Shown here one piece after another: positions 1 through 6,262 of a DNA stretch of 10,645 nt. The stretch lies in NCBI GenBank assembly GCA_021737115.1, contig JAIPER010000089.1, positions 1 through 10,645 on the forward strand, given 5' to 3'. The position numbers and the translations under genes are program-made. Each line of letters begins with the position of its first letter. The first letter of the stretch is position 1. The DNA is from Desulfohalobiaceae bacterium (GTDB lineage: Bacteria; Desulfobacterota; Desulfovibrionia; Desulfovibrionales; Desulfothermaceae). The notes under the pieces were generated by a model that saw only the letters and a program-made list of their open reading frames with translations, was not told where the DNA came from and searched no databases.

Positions 1-2
1 CA

Positions 3-155
3 AAACCCAAGCGACCTGCGGGATGGAAATTCAAAAGGCTTGATACCATTCGTCACCAGATCATCCAGAGAGCCGGACGGCTTACCAGGCCCCAAGGAGA
101 ACTTACCTTGACGTTGAGCGCAAACCGCGCTGTGGAAAACAGCTTGGGGGTCTGA
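3..155 (+). pseudogene. C-terminal tail of a probable IS1380-type transposase
   Basis: An open frame enters from the left edge and ends at a TGA (153-155) inside the first GGGGTCTGACCCC palindrome. It reads KPKRPAGWKFKRLDTIRHQI, then IIQRAGRLTRPQGELTLTLS and a short tail. A phenylalanine followed by a D-T-I/L-R segment, a helical I-I-x-R-A-G-R stretch and a beta-like L-T-L-T-L end resembles, from memory, the extreme C-terminus of IS1380-family DDE transposases. Only about 50 residues are visible, so the catalytic core cannot be checked. The stop codon comes from the palindrome, so the natural C-terminus may have been replaced by repeat sequence. It could be an intact element continuing to the left or an old remnant. 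Confidence 0.45.
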
Positions 156-430
156 CCCCGGCCCAAGGCAGTATCTTATTAATATGTTTGACAAATCATA
201 GATATTGACACCGAAGGTATACCTGAAATGCGTCTTACATACTGATATCATTTGATTTGTTTTGATCAATTTCTCAATTGTGGGATTGGGGGTCTGACCC
301 CGGCCATTTTTCATATGTATCTGAAATATAGTGCAAATCAAAGGTTTTGACAGCGAGGGTGCATCACAAATGCATCTTACCCATTGATATCATCTGATTT
401 GTTTTGTTCAATTTCCCAATCGAACCCCAG
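147..430. repeat. Diverged 142-bp tandem repeat with GGGGTCTGACCCC palindromes
   Basis: Two units of 142 bp lie head to tail. Each begins with the palindrome GGGGTCTGACCCC (147-159 and 289-301). The segment 192-280 aligns without gaps to 334-422, with about 18 mismatches in 89 positions by eye. The shared core includes TGATATCAT (243-251 and 385-393) and a run rich in TTTG/CAATT. No credible gene lies in 156-583. Degenerate further copies follow: TGATATCAT at 524-532, GGGGTCTGAC at 501-510 and GGGGTCTGACCC at 575-586. The palindrome type resembles REP-like elements mobilised in trans by REP-associated tyrosine transposases, but no such transposase is in the window. Confidence 0.75.
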
Positions 431-574
431 TTTAATGCCCCCAGTTAAACAAAAGATGGTTAAACCGGGTAAACTTTGGGCTGTTTGAATGGCTGTGAAT
501 GGGGTCTGACCATCCCATGCCACTGATATCATTGACAATCAATTCCAAAATACCCCATTTTTATGTTCCGGAAT

Positions 575-586
575 GGGGTCTGACCC
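575..586. repeat. GGGGTCTGACCC repeat copy at the truncation point of the selenoprotein gene
   Basis: This is a further copy of the palindromic motif found at 147, 289 and (partly) 501. Its TGA (581-583) is the first in-frame stop upstream of the selenoprotein remnant. Homology to GrdB-type proteins starts just after it, so the repeat appears to mark the breakpoint where the 5' half of that gene was lost. Confidence 0.6.
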
Positions 587-1414
587 GCCCAACTTGCTCA
601 AAACCTGGCCCAATTGCTGTTAGGAGACAATGTGGATGCGGCCATTCTGGTTCCGGTCTGACCTTTCTGCACCCGCGCCGTGGGCGCGTTGGCCCATTAT
701 CTGGAAACGGAAGGCATCCCCACCACCCAGATCAGCCTCATCGCCAAGCATACCCAGATTATCAAACCTCCACGGGCCCTGTGGGTCCCTTTTGAGCTGG
801 GCCGGCCCCTGGGAGCGCCCAATCAGCCTCAGTTCCAGACAAAGGTTACCCAGGCTGCCTTGAAACTCTTGGAGGCCGATCAGGGTCCTGTCCTGGAGTC
901 CTTTCCAGAGGAGGCCCCTGATAGTGCTGGCACTGAGAATGAAGAAACATCGACTTGGGCTTGTCCGGTGAGCTTTTCTCCTCCCTCTGCAGATCAGAGC
1001 GAGCAGGAAGAAATGGCCGGAGCCCTGCATAGGGAGTTGGCCAAACTCAGGCCCTGGTACGATCTGGGCCTGGAAAAACGGGGGCGGACGGCTCTGGTTA
1101 CCTTTGATCCTGAATCTGCAGCCACCTTGATTACTGACTACCTGGTCAGGGGGGAGCCAAGTTCTCCACCGAATGATCTTTCCCCTGGGGTAGCTCTGCG
1201 CCTGGCTGCCCAGGACTTAAGGGCCTTTTATTTCGAGGCCGCCACTTCCCGCCCCGGGGCCCAAGTCCCGGACAGCAGGACATTTAACTCCTGGTTCTGG
1301 AATGAGACCGCAGCCGGGAAAGTCCTGCAAGCGGTTAAAGAGGTGTGCCTGCAGTCTTCAGACCAGGAACTGGGCATGACGGCCAAGATGTTTTTGGTGC
1401 CCATGCCCCAATAA
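584..1414 (+). pseudogene. 5'-truncated GrdB-family (glycine/betaine/proline reductase type) selenoprotein
   Basis: Read through the in-frame TGA at 659-661 as selenocysteine, the frame gives DAAILVPV-U-PFCTRAVGAL and continues to a TAA at 1412-1414. UxxC followed by TR matches the redox motif of selenoprotein B (GrdB) of glycine, sarcosine and betaine reductases, and is typical of a shorter proteobacterial family whose members, as I recall them, continue with ISLI..HT..I.PPRALWVPFELGRPLG as seen here. Near the C-terminus are conserved-looking segments LRPWYD and LAAQDLRAFYFEAAT. The N-terminal half, roughly 150 residues in the family, is absent: a stop inside a GGGGTCTGACCC repeat lies directly upstream. 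A GTG at 632 with TAGGAG at 621-626 could allow translation of the fragment, so expression is possible, but function is doubtful. A simple gene call would start at the GTG at 680 and miss the Sec codon. It stands opposite and convergent to the gvp operon. Confidence 0.75.
659..688 (+). promoter_or_regulatory. Selenocysteine UGA with bacterial SECIS-like hairpin
   Basis: The UGA codon (659-661) is followed by CGCGCC-GTG-GGCGCG (674-688), a perfect 6-bp stem with a 3-nt loop starting in G. The apical G lies 18 nt after the UGA. Bacterial SECIS elements are short hairpins immediately downstream of the UGA, with a G at the start of the apical loop, so position and form fit SelB recognition. Pairing can extend below the stem (CC at 672-673 with GG at 691-692) with a TT bulge on the 3' side. 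The fit is by eye; no folding was run. Confidence 0.6.
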
Positions 1415-1434
1415 CCGAGAATGTCGCGTCTGCG

Positions 1435-1465
1435 GCCAGTGGGAATGCGTTTTCCCTGGCTTTTT
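1435..1465 (+). terminator. Rho-independent terminator after the selenoprotein remnant
   Basis: GCCA-gt-GGGAA pairs with TTCCC-TGGC (1452-1460) around a short loop, and the stem is followed by TTTTT (1461-1465) on the plus strand. It lies 20 nt after the TAA of the selenoprotein remnant. It separates that gene from the convergent gvpJ; no T-run follows on the minus strand. Confidence 0.55.
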
Positions 1466-1496
1466 GTGGGTGCATCAGCGAAAATTGAGTTTCTAT

Positions 1497-1802
1497 TCAA
1501 CGTTCCTGCTCCAATCTTTCCAGCCTGCCGGCAATCAGATCCAGCTTCTCCTCAATGGCCTCTGTCCTCTCTCCTTGCCGGGAAAAGACCGGATTGTTGA
1601 CCCACCAGTCCATGCCCATTTCCTTGGCCTTATCCACTGAGCATATAACCAGTCTGATCTGGATGGATAAAAGCTCAATATCCACCAGACTGACCTTGAT
1701 ATCTCCAGCAATGACCACCCCTTTGTCTAAAACCCGCTCTAAGAGATCAGCCACGCTGGTGGAGGAAACAGCAGATTGGGGCGGTGTTCTCTGAATTGTC
1801 AT
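1497..1802 (-). CDS. gvpJ: Gas vesicle protein GvpJ (GvpA-family minor component)
   Basis: This 101-aa GvpA-family protein has the core VADLLERVLDKGVVIAGDI, then DIELLSIQIRLVICSVDKAK, followed by the GvpJ hallmark EMGMDWWVNNP and a charged C-terminal helix ending in LERLEQER. B. megaterium GvpJ shows nearly the same KAKEIGMDWW segment, which separates it from GvpA, GvpM and GvpS. GvpJ-type proteins are minor, essential components thought to act in nucleation or at the tips of the growing vesicle. The ATG at 1800-1802 has AGAGGAG about 6 nt upstream. It is the last gene of the cluster and is separated from gvpK by a 180-bp spacer with a large hairpin, so it may be less abundant on the transcript. 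Confidence 0.93.
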   Translation of the reverse strand: MTIQRTPPQSAVSSTSVADLLERVLDKGVVIAGDIKVSLVDIELLSIQIRLVICSVDKAKEMGMDWWVNNPVFSRQGERTEAIEEKLDLIAGRLERLEQER

Positions 1803-1823
1803 GCTATCTCCTCTTACCTTGAG

Positions 1824-1932
1824 AGTTCACGGTTCTGGGTTCACGGTTTGAAGAGAAAGAAATTGAGAAGTAAAGTTTTGATTCATGTAAGGAACTCTTT
1901 TTTTCTTAACCGTGAACTGTGAACCCGGAACT
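1824..1932. repeat. Long imperfect inverted repeat between gvpK and gvpJ
   Basis: Two 25-nt arms, 1824-1848 and 1908-1932, are reverse complements at about 20 of 25 positions and are rich in GTTCACGGTT/AACCGTGAAC. The 59-nt spacer between arms is A/T-rich. The whole fills most of the 180-bp gvpK-gvpJ gap. In RNA it could form a stem that attenuates or processes the transcript before gvpJ. The repeated GTTCACGGTT words also suggest a dispersed repeat element. No T-tract follows it. Confidence 0.6.
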
Positions 1933-1982
1933 ATTTGGGGTGCGGCCGTAGTCAGCATTGGTTGAAACCAGAGATCGATGCC

Positions 1983-2369
1983 TTACAACAATTTGCCCAG
2001 GGGACCCAGATCAAGGTTAAGATCCTCATCCTCCAGCTCAAATTCATGCTGCAGCCGTTGCAGTTCCTCTGATTGGCGCATCAAGGCCAGACCTAAGCGC
2101 TCTACTTGGGCCTCAGTCAAAGTTCCGGAATCCATCCGCCGGATAGCTTGGCGTTCCATAAGCTCGTGCAAGAGTTTGATCACCGTCAAGACAAGTTGAG
2201 CCAGTCCTTTGGTGGTCTGCTCCGGGTCCAGATTCAATCTCCTGCCACCTCCCTGGGAAGGAAGGAAAACGGATTCATTCTGGATGGCCTGGTCTGAATC
2301 CATGTGCATGGCCTGGAAAAATGCGTCCATATCTGGGGAAGCAACCGTGTGTTTACCACTTTCCGACAT
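1983..2369 (-). CDS. gvpK: Gas vesicle protein GvpK
   Basis: GvpK of about 128 aa, a conserved accessory protein needed for gas vesicle formation; its exact biochemical role is not settled. After a variable N-terminal segment of about 43 residues, the family core reads RRLNLDPEQTTKGLAQLVLT, then IKLLHELMERQAIRRMDSGT, LTEAQVERLGLALM and the C-terminal LNLDLGPLGKLL. B. megaterium GvpK has the equivalent HLDPDQAEQGLAQLV and NIDLGPLGSLL. Two adjacent ATGs exist (2370-2372 and 2367-2369). The AGGGAGG at 2376-2382 is better spaced for the second, so 2369 is chosen. The start overlaps the end of the gvpS-like gene by 17 nt, indicating translational coupling. Confidence 0.93.
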   Translation of the reverse strand: MSESGKHTVASPDMDAFFQAMHMDSDQAIQNESVFLPSQGGGRRLNLDPEQTTKGLAQLVLTVIKLLHELMERQAIRRMDSGTLTEAQVERLGLALMRQSEELQRLQHEFELEDEDLNLDLGPLGKLL

Positions 2370-2583
2370 CATTAACCTCCCTGTTCACCAGGCTGTTGTC
2401 CTGTAAGGTACTCCTGGCTGTATCTACGGAGCAAAGAATAGCCTGTAGACCCAGATACACCAAATCAATATCGGCAATGGATATGGTCACTTCCCCAACT
2501 ATAACAGCCCCTTTGTTTAAAACCCGATCCAGGGCTTCACAGAGGGAAATGTGCTTTTCTTCTTCAGTCAAACGCTGCTGCAT
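2353..2583 (-). CDS. gvpS: GvpA-family minor protein, GvpS type
   Basis: This short GvpA-family protein has the core ISLCEALDRVLNKGAVIVGE, then VTISIADIDLVYLGLQAIL and CSVDTAR. The ISIA-x-x-DLVYL-x-L signature matches B. megaterium GvpS more than GvpA (VSLVGIELL) or GvpJ. It is probably a minor assembly or nucleation component. The internal ATG at 2581-2583 places 12 residues before the core, as in GvpS. An in-frame ATG at 2698-2700 would add 39 residues (MAGAIRGDVTRGD...). That stretch is low in resemblance to the family and contains a perfect 11-bp hairpin, so it is more likely leader than protein. Neither start has a strong Shine-Dalgarno sequence. The 3' end overlaps gvpK. A reading as GvpM or a second GvpJ is possible, but membership of the GvpA family is clear. 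Confidence 0.8.
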   Translation of the reverse strand: MQQRLTEEEKHISLCEALDRVLNKGAVIVGEVTISIADIDLVYLGLQAILCSVDTARSTLQDNSLVNREVNDVGKW

Positions 2584-2651
2584 ATCTGGGCTCTTGGCTT
2601 TATTTATTTCTGAAAGATCGGGGCCGGACAATGACGGAGGGGCACATTCTT

Positions 2652-2677
2652 CGTTACGAGGGTCCCCCCTCGTAACG
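2652..2677. repeat. Perfect 11-bp hairpin upstream of the gvpS-like gene
   Basis: CGTTACGAGGG (2652-2662), loop TCCC, then CCCTCGTAACG (2667-2677), with all 11 pairs perfect. It lies in the leader of the gvpS-like gene if translation begins at 2583, 69 nt upstream of that start. A second inverted pair flanks it: 2687-2701 with 2750-2764, 14 of 15 complementary. No T-run follows on the minus strand, so it reads as a processing or attenuation stem or a dispersed palindrome rather than a terminator. I see no gene in the rest of 2584-2865. Confidence 0.6.
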
Positions 2678-2865
2678 TCCCCTCTTATGGCTCCAGCCAT
2701 CCGCTTTTAATCTGGCTGGAGTCCGGGAGTTGAGAAGAAAGAACAAGAAGATGGCCGGAGCCATCAGAAAAAGACGTCCCCAGGGAGGATCCCGGTGAAA
2801 TGGAAGAGATTTCACTGGATAAACCCTGGGAACGAAGAGAAGCAAGGTCTTGTGAACCTAAAGCT

Positions 2866-4803
2866 CTATTCAATATTGAGTTCAAAAAGCTGGTCCCCCA
2901 GCCGGACCAGATTGTCCGTACCTTCCGGTGTGCCGCAGCGATAAATCACGGTTTGAGGCAAAAACTCCAGCTCCTTTTCAAACTGCTCTTTTACTGTCTG
3001 CTCCTGTTCAAAGAGCCGGTGGCACAAGGGACACTCAGAATCCCTGGTGGCCATATTGCAGAAAAGGACCGGCACATTGACCTGAAGTCCTGCACATTCG
3101 GTCATCAGATCCCTGGTCTCAGCCAAGGCCATCTCGGTCAGAATACTCACCGCTATCAGGGCTGAGCGGCCCTCATCTTGTAGCAGGGTCCGAAACTTTT
3201 TGAGCAATTTGGACATGCGCACCATTTTCTTGGAAACCTTGGGCAGGCGAAAGATCTGTTTGTATTTCAAGAACAGATTGAAAAAGGCTTTAAGCCATTC
3301 ATCAATTACCTCGGGTGTCTGCAAAAGGCGAATGAGGTGGCCGGTTGGCGCACAATCCAGAATGAGCAGGTCATAATCTTTGTTATCCATGTGCTCGGTG
3401 GCCACAAGCAAGGCCATGACCTCATCCAGGCCCGGAGGGGAGAGGTCCAGAACCCGCTCCATCACTTCCCGGTCAAAAGTCAGGTCCATATTGGCGGACA
3501 AGTTGCTCAAAAAGGCTTCCAGTTCCTCCTGATAGACTGCCTTCAGCTGGTCAAACTCCGCTTGGGCATCAATCTCCATGGCTGTTACATTTGCAGCCAC
3601 GGCCCGGGGGGCACTTCCAATCTCTTGTTGAAAGCATGCAGAAAGGGAATGGGCTGGATCTGTAGAGAAGACCAAAATCTTCTTATCCGGGGCGTCCCGT
3701 CCCAGACGCAAGGATGTAGCTGCAGCCAGTGTTGTCTTGCCCACTCCCCCCTTTCCGGCCACAAGGAGCAACTGCATTTCCTGACCCGGCCCGGGCTGTG
3801 GATTGTAAACACAGTTTTCCTCAACTCCTTCCTCCTGCCCCCAGGGGACAGCGGAGAAGAGATCGGACCGTACAGCAAAGACACCCTCCCAGAAGATCCG
3901 CAGATTGTCGGCAGAATTCATTTCCATCGCATACTGGGGCACAGCCCAGAGTTCTGAGTCGGAAAAAGTTCCATCTGCGTGAATATTCCGAATCTTATTC
4001 AATTGCCCCTTGCGCCGTTTTTGGCATACAACACACTCGTTCTCCTCTGGCAGTACTGCGTTGATAATAACTTCCGGGGTCAAGACATGCATGTCTTTTA
4101 AGTCGTGAAGCAGCAATTCCGTCTCATAGATGCTCAACTCTTCGGCCAACATGACCGGAACAAACCGAAACCGCTCCCGATCCTGCATGAGGGTGTGCAG
4201 ATTATCCACAGAGGAGGAGAGATCGAACAGAAAAGAATCCAAATGATCTGGGCTGTACTGGCCTTTGAAAATCTTTTGCATATATCGGGACTTGGCCAAC
4301 AAGGAATCCAGGGCCTGCAGCCATCGTTTGGACAAGGCTGGAAGGCCCATCAGGCGAAGAGTATGCCCTGTAGGGGCTGTGTCCACAATAATGAGATCAT
4401 TCCCGCCTTGATTTGCCAGATCGGCAATCTGCAAAAAGGCCATGAGTTCGTCCAGACCTGGTAAAGACAAGTGGAGAAAGGTGTCAATATCTTCTTCATC
4501 TAAGAAAGTGCCGCGCAGAGCAATTTCTTTCAGGGACTGATTGTGCTTGGCCTTGAATTCATCCAGAAGGCGAGGGGCATTGATTTCCTGGATTTCAAGA
4601 TTGGCAAGCGATGTCTCTTGTACATGAGCATGAGAAAGAGAATGGGCAGGATCTGTAGAGACAAGCAAAAAAGATTTTTGGGGATACGCAGAAGCCAGGT
4701 ATAAAGCAGTGGCCGCAGCACAAGTGGTCTTTCCTACACCGCCTTTCCCTCCAAAGAAGAGGAGCTGGAGATGTTCTTGGCTGAGGAATTGAGGTATGTG
4801 CAT
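2866..4803 (-). CDS. Tandem ArsA/Get3-like ATPase in the gas vesicle operon
   Basis: This 645-aa protein holds two homologous ATPase halves of about 320 residues. Half 1 has the deviant Walker A GGKGGVGKTT (18-27), switch I DPAHS (51-55) and DTAPTGHTLRL (141-151). Half 2 has GKGGVGKTT (350-358), DPAHS (382-386) and DCAPTGHLIRL (483-493). The repeat architecture is that of bacterial ArsA (arsenite efflux ATPase) and of fused Get3-like proteins. Each half carries one CxxC: CVVC (257-260) in half 1 and CPLC (591-594) in half 2. CxxC pairs bind the bridging zinc in dimeric Get3. The segments where ArsA has Cys113 and Cys422 read LSLPGLDEL and LSPPGLDEV, with no cysteine, and no arsB, arsC, arsD or arsR is nearby. 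A chaperone-like role in handling hydrophobic GvpA-family subunits is therefore more plausible than arsenite efflux; this is inference. The ATG at 4801-4803 has no clear Shine-Dalgarno sequence, and 34 nt separate it from gvpG. Confidence 0.85.
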   Translation of the reverse strand: MHIPQFLSQEHLQLLFFGGKGGVGKTTCAAATALYLASAYPQKSFLLVSTDPAHSLSHAHVQETSLANLEIQEINAPRLLDEFKAKHNQSLKEIALRGTFLDEEDIDTFLHLSLPGLDELMAFLQIADLANQGGNDLIIVDTAPTGHTLRLMGLPALSKRWLQALDSLLAKSRYMQKIFKGQYSPDHLDSFLFDLSSSVDNLHTLMQDRERFRFVPVMLAEELSIYETELLLHDLKDMHVLTPEVIINAVLPEENECVVCQKRRKGQLNKIRNIHADGTFSDSELWAVPQYAMEMNSADNLRIFWEGVFAVRSDLFSAVPWGQEEGVEENCVYNPQPGPGQEMQLLLVAGKGGVGKTTLAAATSLRLGRDAPDKKILVFSTDPAHSLSACFQQEIGSAPRAVAANVTAMEIDAQAEFDQLKAVYQEELEAFLSNLSANMDLTFDREVMERVLDLSPPGLDEVMALLVATEHMDNKDYDLLILDCAPTGHLIRLLQTPEVIDEWLKAFFNLFLKYKQIFRLPKVSKKMVRMSKLLKKFRTLLQDEGRSALIAVSILTEMALAETRDLMTECAGLQVNVPVLFCNMATRDSECPLCHRLFEQEQTVKEQFEKELEFLPQTVIYRCGTPEGTDNLVRLGDQLFELNIE

Positions 4804-4837
4804 AAAGAGATCATTATCTTAAAATAATATAAATAAA

Positions 4838-5077
4838 CTATTGTTGATTCTTTCGTTCTTCAAGCTCATCAAGTCTATCTAAGAGTTCTTTTTCTCTTTT
4901 ATCAAACTCTTCTTCTGTGATTTTTTCCGTCTCTAACATCATATATAAGTTAGTGAGTTCCGCGGTAATCGCTTCCGGCTCGTTCTCAAACTCCTGTTGC
5001 GCAGCATTGTGGATTTCACGGAAAATCCAAAAGAGACCGCGAATGGGAGAAAGCAAAATATCGTCAACTAATATCAT
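4838..5077 (-). CDS. gvpG: Gas vesicle protein GvpG
   Basis: About 79 aa, the usual size for GvpG. The N-terminus MILVDDILLSPIRGLFWIFR is the family signature (a short hydrophobic stretch with L-x-x-P-x-x-G). A charged helical region ITEEEFDKREKELLDRLDEL ends in EERKNQQ. GvpG is a minor accessory protein that works with GvpF/L proteins in early assembly. The frame could begin at a GTG (5078-5080), but AGGG in the leader lies 6 nt before the following ATG (5075-5077), so the ATG is preferred. It lies 28 nt after the GvpF/L stop. A GvpF/L-GvpG pair is usual in gvp operons. Confidence 0.92.
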   Translation of the reverse strand: MILVDDILLSPIRGLFWIFREIHNAAQQEFENEPEAITAELTNLYMMLETEKITEEEFDKREKELLDRLDELEERKNQQ

Positions 5078-5105
5078 CACAAACCCTAAACCTGGAACCC
5101 TGTAG

Positions 5106-5861
5106 CTACAGACTCAATTCCAGGGTAACGAAATTGTGCGGAGCCCAGGGCCCGTTGTAGTCAAAGGTGAAGCTGTTATCAAAAAGCTCCGCTGCTTCAA
5201 AGATACCTTTCTCAAACTCCTCCATCTGGGTTCTGTCCACCAAGCAGGCCAAGTGCATGACATCTGACTCTTTGGTACATTTATTTCGCTGAATCTGCAC
5301 GCAATAGGCATCCAGAATATCCTCCACCTGACTGGTATGGGCCTCCCTGTCTTCGTGCAGGCAATGGTCAAACATGCGTCCGATTTCTATCATCTCCTCA
5401 TGCGTCGGCTCCCCGTGCCGGCCGAAAATCCTGTCTCGAACCTGGCGCAATTCCGGATGGATCTGCACAAAGTATTCGAAGATATTGGGCACATCCCAGG
5501 AAACGCGAAGTCCCATTTCCACCCTTCCCTGCACATAATCCAGATTTTCCGATAAGGTTTCTCTATAGGAGTCTAGAATATGTTCCACCCCCTGGTGACT
5601 ATCGGCAATGATGCCAAAAGAGACAGGAAGCAAAGGGATTTCCCGTTGTATCAATTGCTTGAGCACTTCCTGATGGGCGGCCAGATTGCGTCTCTCCGGC
5701 CTAACTCTCTTGTTGGGGACATTACTGACCACGGCTTGCAGGCCATGGGTGGAAATAACGTAGGCATCTTCCTTATTAAGCCCGGCTTGTGGAAGATGAA
5801 GATCCTCTTGTTCCCGAGTAAAGGCATACAGGTACTTGCCCTGATACTGCGATGCATTCAT
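5106..5861 (-). CDS. gvpF: Gas vesicle protein GvpF/GvpL
   Basis: This 251-aa protein is of normal GvpF/L length. The N-terminal domain begins GKYLYAFTREQE and includes HQEVLKQLIQREIPLLPVSF with LPVSFG at 78-83, and then EMGLRVSWD (115-123). The C-terminal domain ends with the family motif YNGPWAPHNFV (235-245), which packs against the N-terminal domain in known GvpF structures. GvpF/L proteins bind GvpA and minor GvpA paralogues and are thought to prevent aggregation and help nucleate the vesicle. ATG at 5859-5861 with GAGGAG at 5867-5872, a strong and well-placed ribosome site. Only one GvpF/L gene is seen in the cluster, where two or more are common. F and L belong to one family, so the letter is provisional. 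Confidence 0.93.
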   Translation of the reverse strand: MNASQYQGKYLYAFTREQEDLHLPQAGLNKEDAYVISTHGLQAVVSNVPNKRVRPERRNLAAHQEVLKQLIQREIPLLPVSFGIIADSHQGVEHILDSYRETLSENLDYVQGRVEMGLRVSWDVPNIFEYFVQIHPELRQVRDRIFGRHGEPTHEEMIEIGRMFDHCLHEDREAHTSQVEDILDAYCVQIQRNKCTKESDVMHLACLVDRTQMEEFEKGIFEAAELFDNSFTFDYNGPWAPHNFVTLELSL

Positions 5862-5885
5862 TTCAACTCCTCAGACACCTGATAA

Positions 5886-6203
5886 TTAATATTGGATTTT
5901 AAAACCCTGATTTGTTTCTTTTGGGGTATCGGAAGATGGGTTTGCCACCAACTCCGGAATATTTTTGCGTTCATTTAAGCATTGCATAAGCCTTTTTTCT
6001 TCATCCTCGATGTCTTGCAGCCTGCTCTCAATCTTTTGCAATCGAAACTGCATATTCTCTTTTTCCTTGCTCCGCCGATCTTTTTCAATTTCTAGATAGC
6101 TGAGGCGCAGATGCAGCTGATGATTGCTGAGGGTCTGCTCCACATTTTGGGAACTGGTCCGAATATCCTGCAAGGTACGCATCGTTTTCTTAGGTATAGG
6201 CAT
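5886..6203 (-). CDS. Small coiled-coil protein between gvpN and gvpF
   Basis: A 105-aa protein I cannot assign to a named family. The N-terminus is basic and Ser/Thr-rich (MPIPKKTMRTLQDIRTSSQN). Residues about 20-80 form a continuous charged helix with heptad-like spacing: LHLRLSYLEIEKDRRSKEKE, then QFRLQKIESRLQDIEDEEKR. The tail is polar (NPSSDTPKETNQGFKIQY). No signal peptide or membrane segment is visible. It is 60 nt after gvpN and 24 nt before the gvpF start, so it is inside the operon and probably an accessory gas vesicle factor. The ATG at 6201-6203 has only a weak GAGAGA upstream. Overlap with the Bacillus small helical proteins GvpP/Q/T cannot be judged by eye. Confidence 0.7.
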   Translation of the reverse strand: MPIPKKTMRTLQDIRTSSQNVEQTLSNHQLHLRLSYLEIEKDRRSKEKENMQFRLQKIESRLQDIEDEEKRLMQCLNERKNIPELVANPSSDTPKETNQGFKIQY

Positions 6204-6262
6204 ATCGTCTCTCTCATTTTACATGGGCCATGTATCACCGCTCATTCGATAAACATTTTCCC

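Noticed and set aside
581..583. TGA upstream of the selenoprotein remnant as a second selenocysteine codon
   Set aside because: It is part of the GGGGTCTGACCC repeat, family similarity begins only after it, and no SECIS-like hairpin follows directly.
620..1030. 136-aa minus-strand frame opposite the selenoprotein remnant
   Set aside because: It is antisense to a frame with clear family motifs and has no recognisable protein features.
2698..2700. ATG giving a 115-aa version of the GvpS-like protein
   Set aside because: The 39-residue extension covers a perfect hairpin and lacks family similarity; the start at 2583 gives the usual GvpS N-terminus. Not excluded.
3337..3957. 206-aa plus-strand frame inside the ATPase gene
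   Set aside because: It is a shadow of the tandem ATPase on the opposite strand; the minus-strand frame has both P-loops and all switch motifs.
2866..4803. Arsenite efflux ATPase ArsA of an ars operon
   Set aside because: No arsB, arsC, arsD or arsR is nearby, metal-binding cysteines typical of ArsA are not at the expected segments, and the gene is embedded among gvp genes.
6221..6233. ACATGG-G-CCATGT palindrome between gvpN and the 105-aa gene
   Set aside because: It is only 6-bp arms in a short gap, too weak to call as a terminator or operator.
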